Below are positions 1-9,958 of a stretch of 64,000 nucleotides of DNA, one piece after another. Made by a program: the position numbers and the translations under genes. Position 1 is the first letter of the stretch; each line of letters opens with the position of its first letter. Source of the DNA: Macrostomum hystrix (taxonomy: Eukaryota > Platyhelminthes > Macrostomidae); assembly GCA_950097015.1 (NCBI GenBank), contig CATNEN010000003.1, positions 6,102,001 through 6,166,000 of the forward strand. Direction: 5' to 3'. Below the pieces are notes generated by a model that was not told the DNA's origin, did no database searches, and saw only the letters and a program-made list of their open reading frames with translations.

Positions 1-487
1 CATCTAGAGACACCCAAATAATCCTTCTAGAGGCACCCAAATCATCCTTCTAGAGACAACCAAATAGTCCTTCTAGAGACACCCAAATAATCCTTCTAGA
101 GACACCCAAATAATCCATCTAGAGACACCCAAATAATCCTTCTAGAGACACCCAAATAATCCATCTAGAGGCACCCAAATAATCCATCTAGAGACACCCA
201 AATAATCCTTCTAGAGACACCCAAATCATCCATCTAGAGACACCCAAATAATCCATCTAGAGACACCCAAATAATCCTTCTAGAGGCACCCAAATAATCC
301 TTCTAGAGGCACCCAAATCATCCTTCTAGAGACAACCAAATCATCCTTCTAGAGACAACCAAATAGTCCTTCTAGAGACACCCAAATAATCCTTCTAGAG
401 ACACCCAAATAATCCATCTAGAGACACCCAAATAATCCTTCTAGAGGCACCCAAATAATCCTTCTAGAGGCACCCAAATAATCCTTC
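1..487. repeat. 23-bp minisatellite upstream of ELP6
   Basis: Tandem copies of a unit of about 23 bp with core ctagagacacccaaataatc run from the window edge to about 487. Variants include gacaacc for gacaccc and gaggc for gagac. The array ends about 65 bp before the ELP6 start codon, so it lies in its upstream region and continues beyond the window. Confidence 0.95.
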
Positions 488-553
488 CTAAATATCTCAA
501 AGACACCCGATAATTTCCATTTCAGTCTCTTGCTTAGCTTTATCGATTGAAGC

Positions 554-2702
554 ATGTCAAATCAGCACGCCTTGAAGCTAGCCGGAGGTATCCTAAATGA
601 TTGGGTAGCGCCGGATTCTCGCGGTCTTTTCCTCGTCACTGGCTCAGCTGGTCACGTGAATCCTTTTCTAGTCGAACTAGCCGCTCATTGGCTGCCTCCT
701 TTACTTGTTGCAGCCAATCAGCGATCGGCAAACTCAGCCCCGGCTAGGCTGCACTGGGTGTCATTTTTTACCACGGAGGAGACTGTTCGCTTGTGGCTGC
801 AAAAATTTGGCGCCAGACGCGACGCGTCTACTTACAGTAGCGTACAAGAGTTTTTAAAGGAGAATAATTCGCTCGATCGTCTATTGGAGCATCTGGTTGA
901 TCAATATAAGGCGCTTACTAAGGAAAATGAAGGAGTCACTTGTAAACCTATATTAGTACTGGAGGATATCAGCCCTTTGGTTAGTTTTTTTGCCTATTTT
1001 TGGTTTTGTTTATTTATTATCCCTAATCCAACTATTCAAAATCTCTATGATTTGTTTGTCTTTAAATCTAAATCTAAAAATATTTGCAAACGAGCAAACT
1101 TAGTCTAATTATTCTTCTTAGTCTAGTCTTTTTATTTTCTTAATTAAATGTACGAGGCACCCAGCCTAATTTAGAATTAGTAATATGTTATTATTGCTAA
1201 TCCGCATATAATGATCCTTTGCTTAAATATAAATGATTATTATCTACTTATCTTTTTGACTAATATAGCTTCAAAAAAACCATTGCCGCTAATAAAATTC
1301 CGCTAATCCATCGCCGCTAATCCATAGCCTCTAATCCATCGCCGCTAATCCATAGCCTCTAATCCATCGCCGCTAATCCATAGCCTCTAATCCATCGCCG
1401 CTAATCCATAGCCTCTAATCCATCGCCGCTAATCCATAGCCTCTAATCCATCGCCGCTAATCCATAGCCTCTAATCCATCGCCTCTAGTCCATCGCCGCT
1501 AATCCGTTGCTGCTGATTCATCTCCACTAATCCATCGCCGCTAATCCATCGCCTCTAATCCATCGCCGCTAATCCATAGCCTCTAATCCATCGCCTCTAG
1601 TCCATCGCCGCTAATCCGTTGCGGCTGATCCATCTCCACTAATCCATCGCCGCTAATCCATCGCCTCTAGTCCATCGCCGCTAATCCGTTGCTGCTGATC
1701 CATCTCCACTAATCCATCGCCGCTAATCCATCGCCTCTAGTCCATCGCCGCTAATCCGTTGCTGCTGATTCATCTCCACTAATCCATCGCCGCTAATCCA
1801 TCGCCTCTAATCCATCGCCGCTAATCCATAGCCTCTAATCCATCGCCTCTAGTCCATCGCCGCTAATCCGTTGCTGCTGATTCATCTCCACTAATCCATC
1901 GCCGCTAATCCATCGCCTCTAATCCATCGCCGCTAATCCATAGCCTCTAATCCATCGCCTCTAGTCCATCGCCGCTAATCCGTTGCGGCTGATCCATCTC
2001 CACTAATCCATCGCCGCTAATCCATCGCCTCTAGTCCATCGCCGCTAATCCGTTGCTGCTGATCCATCTCCACTAATCCATCGCCGCTAATCCATCGCCT
2101 CTAGTCCATCGCCGCTAATCCATAGCCTCTAGTCCATCGCCGCTAATCCATAGCCTCTAATCCATCGCCTCTAGTCCATCGCCACTTAGTCCGTTGCTGC
2201 TAATCCATCTCCAATAATCCACCAAGATTTATTGATTTTATTTATTCAACAGTTTCTAATCCACCCTGATAATTCGCAGGTTTACCTGGGCCGCAGTACC
2301 GCAGAAGTATTTCACCTCATTTTGCGCTTCTGCCAGTTAGTTAACCTAGCCCAAGCTAGCAATCCTAACTGCGGTGTCCTTGTTGTCGGCTGTCACTGCC
2401 CCGACAACGATGCTATCCTAAATAGATTGTCGGCCTGTTTGAAGTCCTTATCAGCTATCACAATCACCGCCAAGCCATTGGAGAGTGGCTATTTACCTGA
2501 GGTTGATGGTAAGGTTACTTTGGACGCTCCGGTCATCTCAGCGGCGACTGCTGCTGCTGCTGCTGCTGCTACTAACGATCGTTCGGATCCTTCAACAGGT
2601 TCTTGTCCAGGCCGATGGCGCTCTGCTGCTTATCATTATTTGGTGACAGATCGGCAGGTCAGGTGCTTTCCGCTTGGCTTGTCTCGTTTTGCTGCAGGTT
2701 AA
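554..2702 (+). CDS. ELP6: Elongator complex protein 6 (ELP6)
   Basis: Two exons, 554-979 and 2280-2702, joined in phase 0 (donor TTG|GTTAGT, acceptor attcgcag|GTTTAC), give 282 aa, against about 266 aa in human ELP6. ELP6 is a RecA-like-fold subunit of the Elp4-5-6 ring of Elongator, which supports wobble-uridine modification of cytosolic tRNAs. The order of conserved blocks fits: an N-terminal GGILNDW region, a strand ending ILVLEDISPL at the splice site, then a VYLGRSTAEVFHLILRFC helix. The C-terminus YHYLVTDRQVRCFPLGLS aligns with the usual Y-x-Y-...-V-x-F-F-x-x-G-M-S ending, which supports the stop at 2700. A polyalanine run near residues 226-235 looks lineage-specific. The ATG at 554 follows a good 3' splice site (ccatttcag at 525) with an in-frame stop between, so 526-553 is probably 5' UTR. 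Assignment rests on pattern similarity of a fast-evolving family. Confidence 0.8.
1285..2222. repeat. 14-bp minisatellite in ELP6 intron 1
   Basis: The unit is about 14 bp (ctaatccatcgccg alternating with ctaatccatagcct). It is organised into longer blocks that also contain ctaatccgttgctgctgat and catctccactaatcc variants. It fills most of the 1.3-kb ELP6 intron. Confidence 0.95.
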
Positions 2703-2814
2703 ATAGAAATCACTTGTTGCCTTATTTCTGGCTGTCAGTTAGTTCTGCCAATCACTTGGCTGCATTTTTATGCGTTCTGCTTTTCCCTTTGACTATTCCC
2801 CATCATCCACCTTC

Positions 2815-3320
2815 ACTCTAATCTCTCCCCTTATGATCTACCCTCACCCTAGTCTATCCCCTTATGATCTTCCCTCACCCTTCTCTCTCCCCTTATGATC
2901 TATCCTCACCCTACTCTCTCCCCTTATGATCTATCCCCACCCTACTCTCTCCCCTTATGATCTATCCTCACCCTACTCTCTCCCCTTATGATCTATCCCC
3001 ACCCTACTCTCTCCCCTTATGATCTATCCTCACCCTACTCTCTCCCCTTACGATCTATCCCCGCCCTACTCTCTCCCCTTATGATCTACCCTCACTCTAA
3101 TCTCTCCCCCTATGATCTACCCTCACCCTACTCTCTCCCCTTATGATCTGCCCTCACCCTACCCTCTTTCATTATTATCTACTCTCACCCTACTCTCTCC
3201 CCTTATGATCTGCCTTCACCCTACCCTCTTTCATTATGATCTACTCTCACCCTACTCTCTCCCCTTATGATCTATCCCCACCCTACTCTCTTTTCTTATG
3301 ATCTATCCTCACTCTAATGC
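2815..3320. repeat. 31-bp minisatellite downstream of ELP6
   Basis: Period about 31 bp with core ctctccccttatgatctatc followed by ctcaccctact. About 16 imperfect copies lie between the ELP6 stop and the 3' end of channel A. From 3330 to 3748 I see AT-rich DNA with no recognisable element. Confidence 0.93.
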
Positions 3321-3748
3321 ATCATGCCCCCTACAATCTTACCGCTTGACCAGTTTTTTTTTCTTGGTAAGTTTTCTTTAAGCGTAATATGATTTATTAT
3401 ACTTTGCAAAGCTAAATATATGAAGGAAACTTTGTTCTTTGATTAATTAATATTGTTAATTTTCGTTTTTTAAACTAATTTTTACCCAAATTTAGGCCTT
3501 AACTCGTGTAAGATATTAGAAATGCTGAAAACACATAAAGTTACGATTAAAGCTATTATTTCGACTCCAAAGTAGTCTACTCGATGTAGCAGTACAAGTA
3601 AATTTAACATAAAATCTATGTTTCATATAAAAATCGCACAAGCAGATTGACGTATCGAGTGCAGTAAAAATTCGTTAGAAAATGCACATAATGTTTTACA
3701 ATCATCACGTCAGCCATAACGGACACAGTTTTCTATTCTTTTCGCTAT

Positions 3749-6536
3749 TCAATCGAAGTCGCTTGCTTGTCCAGTGTGTGTCGTCAGCAAAGACTCTGGC
3801 AGTGTTGCATCGCCATTGATCTTGTGGTCGTCAATGTTTCTGCTATCGACACCGTACTGTTCAGCTAGCTGTTGTTCAATCTGTTGCTGTCTTCTCAGTT
3901 TAGCTCGCCTAGCTGCATTGGCTAAGTCGATGAGAAATTCTAAGACCTCAATAACTCCGAGGAAGCTCACGCCTAACCATAGGCCGATGATGCCGCCAAG
4001 CTCACCTAGAGCCTCCCAGATACTATAAGCTGGCTCCTCCTTGTGTACATTGACCAATACTTCAACTGGGTGCAATTGTAGTTTAACAAAATTTCTATTC
4101 ATTAATTGCACATTGGCCGACCATTCGCCTTCGGAATCAAAGTCGAATAGATCATGAGCCAGCGGCTTGTAGGCTGCCATCGCCGATGAACTAGCGCTAA
4201 AATTTGTTTGTGATAGTCGCAGCGCCGGCAATATGTCGTCCTCGATGATCTCTTGAATGTCCGACTGTCTTGGCCAATTAGCTGAACTATGTACGGCCGT
4301 GTATTCGTTTCTCTGACAGGCGAATTGAGTCTTAGAAGCTCCGTCTGTACATGGCTGATAGCTGTTGTAGTGCGGATCACTGAACTTGTCCAGTACTAGA
4401 TCGTGACAGTTGATTCTATTTAGAAAGCGTTCAACTAGTCTGCGATTAGCAACACTCGGCTGAATTGTCTTTAAACTTAAATCAATTAGTCTAGCTGGAT
4501 CATTCGTGCCTGCTTTGACTGTCTGGCTGATGTCAATGCCTAGATCTAGAAACAAACTGGTGGCATTGTAACACCAACCAACTTTGTCGCCCCTATCAAT
4601 GGCGTCAAACAGCTGATGATATTTTTGCAACGGTACCCGGTGACTAGTGCAGCCGCACTCTTTAAAGACGTCACTCTGTTGAAACGAGTAGACACAGTCT
4701 GCTGGTTCGGCATTGAATTCTCGAAACACGGGCCAACCAGATTCGTCAACGCTGGTTAGAAGCGAAACCTTCGGCTCTGTATCCTCAAGACAAGGTGACG
4801 CAGCTTTGTTTAGCTTGCGCTCTTGGACCATTCCTAAGGGAAAAAGAAACACAATTTTATAAAAGAGCGTAGCAAACATAGTATAGAATTTTGCTGTCTA
4901 GTTTGCACAGCGGGCTCTTAAATTGGACACTGTGCTTTCTGCCGCGCTATTCAGCGACTGCGTCTTTGGTCAACTCGAAAATACACACGTTGGATTTCAA
5001 ATTAGACTGTGGACAGACATTTAGACACTAAGGCGTATGGTTATGCTGATGTATTTCACAGCAATCCATTAATCAATTTTACGGGCAACCGAGCACAACG
5101 AGTATGTAAAATTATGCAGTGTGTAGCTGTTAAAACGTGACCAACACCTTCTCTCCTCCACCGCAGCTAGCAGAAAGTCCTTCATTTGTTCGGAGAGCTT
5201 TCATGGTTCTTAGTTCCACCTCTAGGCAGGGCTTGGCGTCCCCCTTCCAAATCAAAGGCGTGGCAGATGTTGTACACAGAGGTCCCACTGGCGCACCTCT
5301 TTGTCAGGCTTGGAAAACGTGGTCTCTTTTCTCGCCTTATTTTCGCGTATGTTGGATTCTCCATCCACACTTTTTGGGCAGCGAACTTTACAAGCCTGTT
5401 TGAGTTGATTTAACCATAGACAAGTTTTAAGACGTCCAAATGTCTGCCCACTGTCTAGTTTTGCCATAGACGGAAATCGCTGCTTGGCGTCGTAGAAAGC
5501 TCACTGTCCAATTTAAATGCCCGCTGTCCGAACTAGACCCAAAGTTTTAGTTAAGGTATAGAATTGAAAAATCGTACTTGCCTATTTCAACCTCACTGAA
5601 CTGTCCGGCACCAATGATTGAACCAGCTGATCTCAATGCCGGAAATGCGTCCCGCTCGTGGATGACAATTTTCACCCCTGCCGGCTCGTACTCTGGCAGT
5701 AGTAGGCGGGCGAACCAATCATTGTTGTCCAGTTCGCGTTGCCGACCTTTCCGTCGAGTCCGACTAGTTATGGTGGCATTTTCGTCGTACAAATAATTTT
5801 TGTGAGCATTGCCAGTGTACAGTAGCAGCAGTAGGCCGTCCTCTGGTCGAGTAGTTTTAATATTTCTTTCGGATGGTTGAAATGTGTAGCAGTTCATGTA
5901 GTACGGACTCTGTAGCAGTGTGAAGTTCTGTCTACAATCTGTATTGTGATAGCTGCACTTCAGGACTAGCTCATCCAGGGCAAATCCTTTGTGATTAGTT
6001 GGTATTGAAGCGTACTGGTGCTGTATTAGTTTCTTGTGCAATTGTATTTCCTGCTTATAAGGAAGTGAATGTTGCATATTTAATGTCTGGTTATACAACG
6101 GGTACAATAGATAGTCAATAGCCGTGAACCCGTATTGTAGATTCGGAAATGCTACCGTTCCGCGCTCATAAAATCTCGAAGTTGTTGGCGTCTGTGAACA
6201 GATTGTAACGTCGGGAAATTCAAATTCGGCACCCTCGTGATCCAGCGTAATGATGGTTGGCGATTCCAAAAACTGCATTGTGTGAAAAGTCAGATGGATT
6301 ATCGTAGCAATTAGGCCTAGTACAAATACTGTTAACCAAAAGAATCGTCTCTTTGGCGTCTTGGACTGGTGCATGTGCGACAGGCCGTGAATTGTGGTGC
6401 GCTTACAAAAATTTGATACTTGACAATACATAGTCTGGCCGGCGACTCCAACTATCGTTTGCCTTCGTCTTCCGTTAGCAATGTGTTTCATGCTGATACC
6501 GTTGGTACTGCTGTTGTGATTGCTGTAGCTATCCAT
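3749..6536 (-). CDS. DEG/ENaC-family sodium channel subunit (channel A)
   Basis: Two exons, 6536-5582 and 4833-3749, give 679 aa. DEG/ENaC subunits are trimeric, amiloride-sensitive, sodium-selective plasma-membrane channels gated by peptides, protons or force. Seen here: a cytosolic N-terminus with the His-Gly gating motif (TTIHGLSHM); TM1 (RFFWLTVFVLGLIATIIHL); the post-TM1 FPDVTIC motif; a cysteine-rich ectodomain including CVYSFQQSDVFKECGC; and TM2 with the selectivity-filter context GLWLGVSFLGVIEVLEF (G-x-S). A charged tail with a glutamine-rich coil follows. The best in-frame join uses a GC donor (ATAG|GCAAGT) and the acceptor ccttag|GA. It restores the family spacing up to the SPC motif, whereas a GT two bases further on breaks frame. 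The intron contains an inverted-repeat element. The gene lies head to head with ZNHIT3. The exact ligand class (FaNaC-, ASIC- or PPK-like) cannot be told. Confidence 0.88.
4891..5555. mobile_element. Non-autonomous DNA element with long terminal inverted repeats
   Basis: Left arm 4895-4960 and the reverse complement of 5470-5540 match imperfectly over about 50 bp (shared blocks GTCTAGTT, ACAGCGGGC, TTAAATTGGACA, GCTTTCT). A further match comes inside (GACAGACATTT / GGCAGACATTT). An exact 10-bp direct repeat, gtatagaatt, flanks it at 4881-4890 and 5556-5565. No transposase reading frame is visible. Long inverted repeats plus a duplication of about 10 bp suggest a Mutator-like or foldback element. 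The right end has about 12 bp beyond the matched arm, so the exact ends are uncertain. Confidence 0.6.
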
Positions 6537-7316
6537 TCACTACGAGTATATATGTTGAGTCTTGGTTATTTTTAAGAAACTATATTCAGCTTATTTATTT
6601 CTTTAAATATTTAGACAGCTTTCAGTGTTTAGTGCAATCTCATTGGTTGACACAGCAGACTATTGTTCAATGTTTGTTTCTCGGCTGCAATATGCAAGTC
6701 TCAATCTAGCTTACTTTTTTAGATTATAAATCCAATTGGTGCTTCTGCTCATGTGTGTGCCTTATTTCTGTCTCTATCTGCACAGTTTAACTTATTTCAA
6801 GCATGTGCATGTGGGTATTATTCCCCAGCCCCTATACAACCTAGTCTTCTGAATTCACTCTCATCAGAACAATCTCTATGATTCATTTACTTTTCATATA
6901 ACAAGCTCACGGTGACACCAGAAAGTGTGCGGGTAAAATAAACGCTTAGAGTTACAAAAGCTTTCTTAACTAGAATAGAAATATAATCCAGTGTTATTTA
7001 CAACCCTGCCAGTTTAATATAAAATCTTCTCTGGTATGAAGTTTTCATTGTTCTATTTAGCATCTGTTGTGGGTCAGCGTGTGCAATTTATTTTTTGGAC
7101 TAGTTTCAGCAAGCTCACTTGCCAGTTTGTTTTAGTGCAATGTTGTGGGTCTACTCAAACTATTGCTTCTAGTTTTCTCGCAGTGTTTAAAGTATTTTTT
7201 GTCTCTTAACTACTTTGTTTTTACGCAACTATCTGGGTGTTATGCTGTGATGGTACGGTTGAAATATCATTAATTTATTTTATTAGGGGCTTATCAAAAT
7301 ATAGTTATTATTACAG
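6537..7316. other. Divergent intergenic region between channel A and ZNHIT3
   Basis: This is 780 bp of AT-rich DNA between two divergently transcribed genes, and it presumably contains both promoters. I see no convincing TATA box, repeat or coding exon. A first exon supplying the ZNHIT3 start codon could lie here if it is not provided by trans-splicing. Confidence 0.4.
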
Positions 7317-8126
7317 TGTCGCACTGCTACGATCACTTCGCTTCTTCAGGATCAGCAACAGAATAATCATCGTAGGCCTTTCTTTGGGCGCCACTGTCAT
7401 CCGTCCTTGCTTGATAAAGATGCTAATACAGCAGCAGCAGCAACAGCTTCAGCCTCAACAGAATCGTCTAGAGGCAATTTTCGCAACTATCAAAATCGAG
7501 GTGGCGGTCGGGGTAGTTATCAAAACTATCGCGGAGGTCGCGGCGGTGGCCGCGGAGGTCGTGGTGGCCGCGGAGGTCGCGGTGGTAGCGCCAGCTACAA
7601 CAATGGCAGTTATCAACGTGGTCCTTATAGGCCGCGTTTACCGCGTCTAAATCGTTTGCGCTGTTCAGTGTGCGATAGTCCGGCCCCAAAGTATCGCTGC
7701 CCTGGCTGCCAGTTAGCGCGCTACTGCTCGACCGCCTGTTGCGCTAAGCACCGAGCCGGATGCGACGCCAAGGAGGAGCGAGAAACTTTGAAATACATAG
7801 CCGAACGACGTCGAAAGCAGTTAGCTGAACAACGCCAGAAGCTTCCACCGCCTGCGCCGTGCACCGAGCTGCTAGATCTGGGCCTTGAGAGCGAAGATTT
7901 TTTGTCGCGCGATAAATTAGCTAAACTTCGACATTGTCCAGAATTGCTAGCCCTATTGGGCCACTCTGAGCTACGCGAGCTGCTAATTGAATTAAATGGC
8001 AGTCGTAGGCCGGAAGTTGATCTGGAGCGGGCGATGCAGTTGCCGCTATTTGTTGAATTCGCAAATGCCTGCTTGGGTGTGGTGGAACCGGCGGCCAATG
8101 ATCGTGCAAACAATGGCGCCAATTAA
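7317..8126 (+). CDS. ZNHIT3: HIT-type zinc finger protein 3 (ZNHIT3) with RGG-rich N-terminus
   Basis: ZNHIT3 is a nuclear assembly factor that works with NUFIP1 in box C/D snoRNP biogenesis. The HIT zinc finger is complete (CSVCDSPAPKYRCPGC, then C-x3-C and H-x3-C). The C-terminal block ends LPLFVEFANACLGVVEP, close to the family signature PLFVEFADCCLGIVEP. Unusually, the same exon begins with a Q/N-rich stretch and then an RGG/RG box (GRGGRGGRGGRGG) directly before the finger. Vertebrate ZNHIT3 has only a short leader. The frame is open from an in-frame stop at 7302 and contains no usable ATG before the zinc finger. A clear acceptor (ttattacag|TGT, 7316/7317) opens this frame in phase 0. 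The ATG must therefore come from an upstream exon or a spliced leader that ends in AUG, so the exact N-terminus is unresolved. Confidence 0.82.
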   Translation, partial: CRTATITSLLQDQQQNNHRRPFFGRHCHPSLLDKDANTAAAATASASTESSRGNFRNYQNRGGGRGSYQNYRGGRGGGRGGRGGRGGRGGSASYNNGSYQRGPYRPRLPRLNRLRCSVCDSPAPKYRCPGCQLARYCSTACCAKHRAGCDAKEERETLKYIAERRRKQLAEQRQKLPPPAPCTELLDLGLESEDFLSRDKLAKLRHCPELLALLGHSELRELLIELNGSRRPEVDLERAMQLPLFVEFANACLGVVEPAANDRANNGAN

Positions 8127-8401
8127 ATATGAAGAACGAGACAGCTTTTTTTATCTTCCTATTGATATTTATCTTAATACTGTCTATTATCTCATCTGCT
8201 ACTCTGTTCCAAGGTAGAGGTATCTCCTCTCTTATCTTCTCTCACCCCTCACCTCTATCCTCTCTCCTTTTTCCGCTCTCTCTCTCTTCTCTCCTTTCTC
8301 CTATTTTTTCTGCTCTCTACTCTCCCTTTATCCAAACAATTTCCTCTAATCATGTTGCATGATTTTAGGCTTGTCCTAACGCTTTTTTCAGCTAAATCCA
8401 A

Positions 8402-8407
8402 AATAAA
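8402..8407 (+). promoter_or_regulatory. Polyadenylation signal, ZNHIT3
   Basis: An AATAAA hexamer lies about 275 bp after the ZNHIT3 stop, in an AT-rich stretch. It is the first canonical signal downstream. Confidence 0.5.
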
Positions 8408-8840
8408 GGACTCTGCATTTCAGTTGGATTAGCCTCAAGCACTTTGTCATCTTTTAACCAGGCTTCAAAATTTAAACAAAGCAAGAAAACCAAATAAAAT
8501 CGGCGAAGCTTAAATTTGTATTTTTGTCAATGACGGAAATCTTTTTTTTGTTGAATTTATTTGTCGAAAAATTAAAAAATTGAATTTATTTTTTTACGTC
8601 GAAAGTCTCAGGCAAGTTTAGTGATAAGTGTCATTTTTGTGTGCTTACAGACAACAATCAAAGAGATATAGCTTTTTCTGGATACTAAATTGTGCCTTTC
8701 TTAAGCCAGCTTTGTTACAATGTTCTGCAGGCTAGTTAAAAAGGTGAAAAAGTAGATAATGTACTTTTAATTTACTCTGCTATAAAAAAGAAGTTTTTAA
8801 CACATCAGACATTGAAAATTACTCTTATGAAATAGTCGTT

Positions 8841-8935
8841 GGGAAGCATGTAGCCTAGTGGTAAGAGCTTTAGACCTCTGACTGTGAGGTTTAGTGGGTT
8901 TGAATCTCAGACTAAAATAAAACTATTTATCCCCC
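8841..8935 (+). mobile_element. Degenerate tRNA-like SINE head
   Basis: Contains an A-box-like gtagcctagtggtaagagc and a B-box-like gggtttgaatctc at tRNA spacing. It resembles the head of SINE family B at 35836. The B box is decayed and there is no clean acceptor stem, so this is not a functional tRNA gene. Confidence 0.55.
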
Positions 8936-8954
8936 AATTGTCCCAGTCAAATAA

Positions 8955-9062
8955 GTCTATGGTCTAGTGTTGAAGCATTTATTTGTCCGGGACGAAGAAA
9001 CATTTATACGTCCCGGACGAGGAAACGATTTATTTGGAACCGTTTCGATCAGAGCCATAGAC
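8955..9062. repeat. Nested imperfect inverted repeat
   Basis: Outer arms are gtctatggtct and agccatagac. An inner perfect 9-bp pair, gtccgggac / gtcccggac, flanks a 16-bp spacer, and gaaacg / cgtttc pair further in. It could be a small foldback element or a structured RNA. No flanking duplication is visible. Confidence 0.45.
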
Positions 9063-9639
9063 TGTTGAGCTATAGTTCTTTTTTTCCACAAGACCGAGAC
9101 AAGTTGGGGAAAAAAATTAATAAAAATTATAAAAATAATAAAAATAAATCTCGGCTGCGCCTCGGCCGAGAAACAAGTTCTCAGTCGTTCTGACGGCCAC
9201 AGATAAATGAATATACGGGAGAGATTATATAATTATGTCCCTAATTAAGATACTCAATTCGCTAGTTCTTTAGCTCACCAAAAACTAAAATGGGTAACAG
9301 AATGATTTCTTGACAGCTCTATCAATCTATAAATGTTCGGGTTAGTTTACCAAGAATATAAGTGTTTATACTCGCTAAGTATAAATATAGCAAAGTGAAT
9401 CAAATGTTTTAGAGCGATAACAATACATTATAGCTGGATAGTTTTTGTGTTACCTACTTATACGTGACATATGGTGTGAATTATAACAATATAATAGGGT
9501 AGCTTATGATGGACTACAACGTAATATATTTAAGTGCTCAATAGTTATTAGATACGAGAAATGGACTTTTAACTTACGTAAGCCTTTCCCACTGGTCAGG
9601 CTTGAGTTTGACGTTTCTGGTATGTTCCGTTTCTATCTA

Positions 9640-9945
9640 GCAAGTCTTAGTCTGCATCTATCTACCATATCTACCCGTATAATCTGCATCTATCGACCAT
9701 ATCTACCAGTCTGATCTGCATCTATCGACCATATCTACCAGTCTTATCTGCATCTATCTTCCATATCCAGCAGTCTGATCTTTATCTATCTACCATATCT
9801 ACCCGTATAATCTACATCTATCTACCATATCTACCAGTCTGATCTGCATCTATCTACCAAATTTACCAGTCTGATCTGCATCTATCGACCATATCTACCA
9901 GTCTGATCTGCATCTATCGACCATATCTACCAGTCTAATACTTAT
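9640..9945. repeat. 32-bp minisatellite 3' of the kringle channel
   Basis: Period about 32 bp with core ctgcatctatcgaccatatc followed by taccagtctgat. It ends about 15 bp before the channel stop codon, so it occupies the 3' UTR or downstream region. Confidence 0.93.
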
Positions 9946-9958
9946 AGTTTCTGAACTG

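Noticed and set aside
5137-5467. Several 60-90-codon frames inside the channel A intron
   Set aside because: They fall inside the inverted-repeat element, are short on both strands and match no family I recognise.
7237-7650. 137-codon frame starting MLCCDG over the ZNHIT3 N-terminus
   Set aside because: It overlaps the RGG/zinc-finger exon in another frame and becomes a V/A-rich shadow of the RGG codons.
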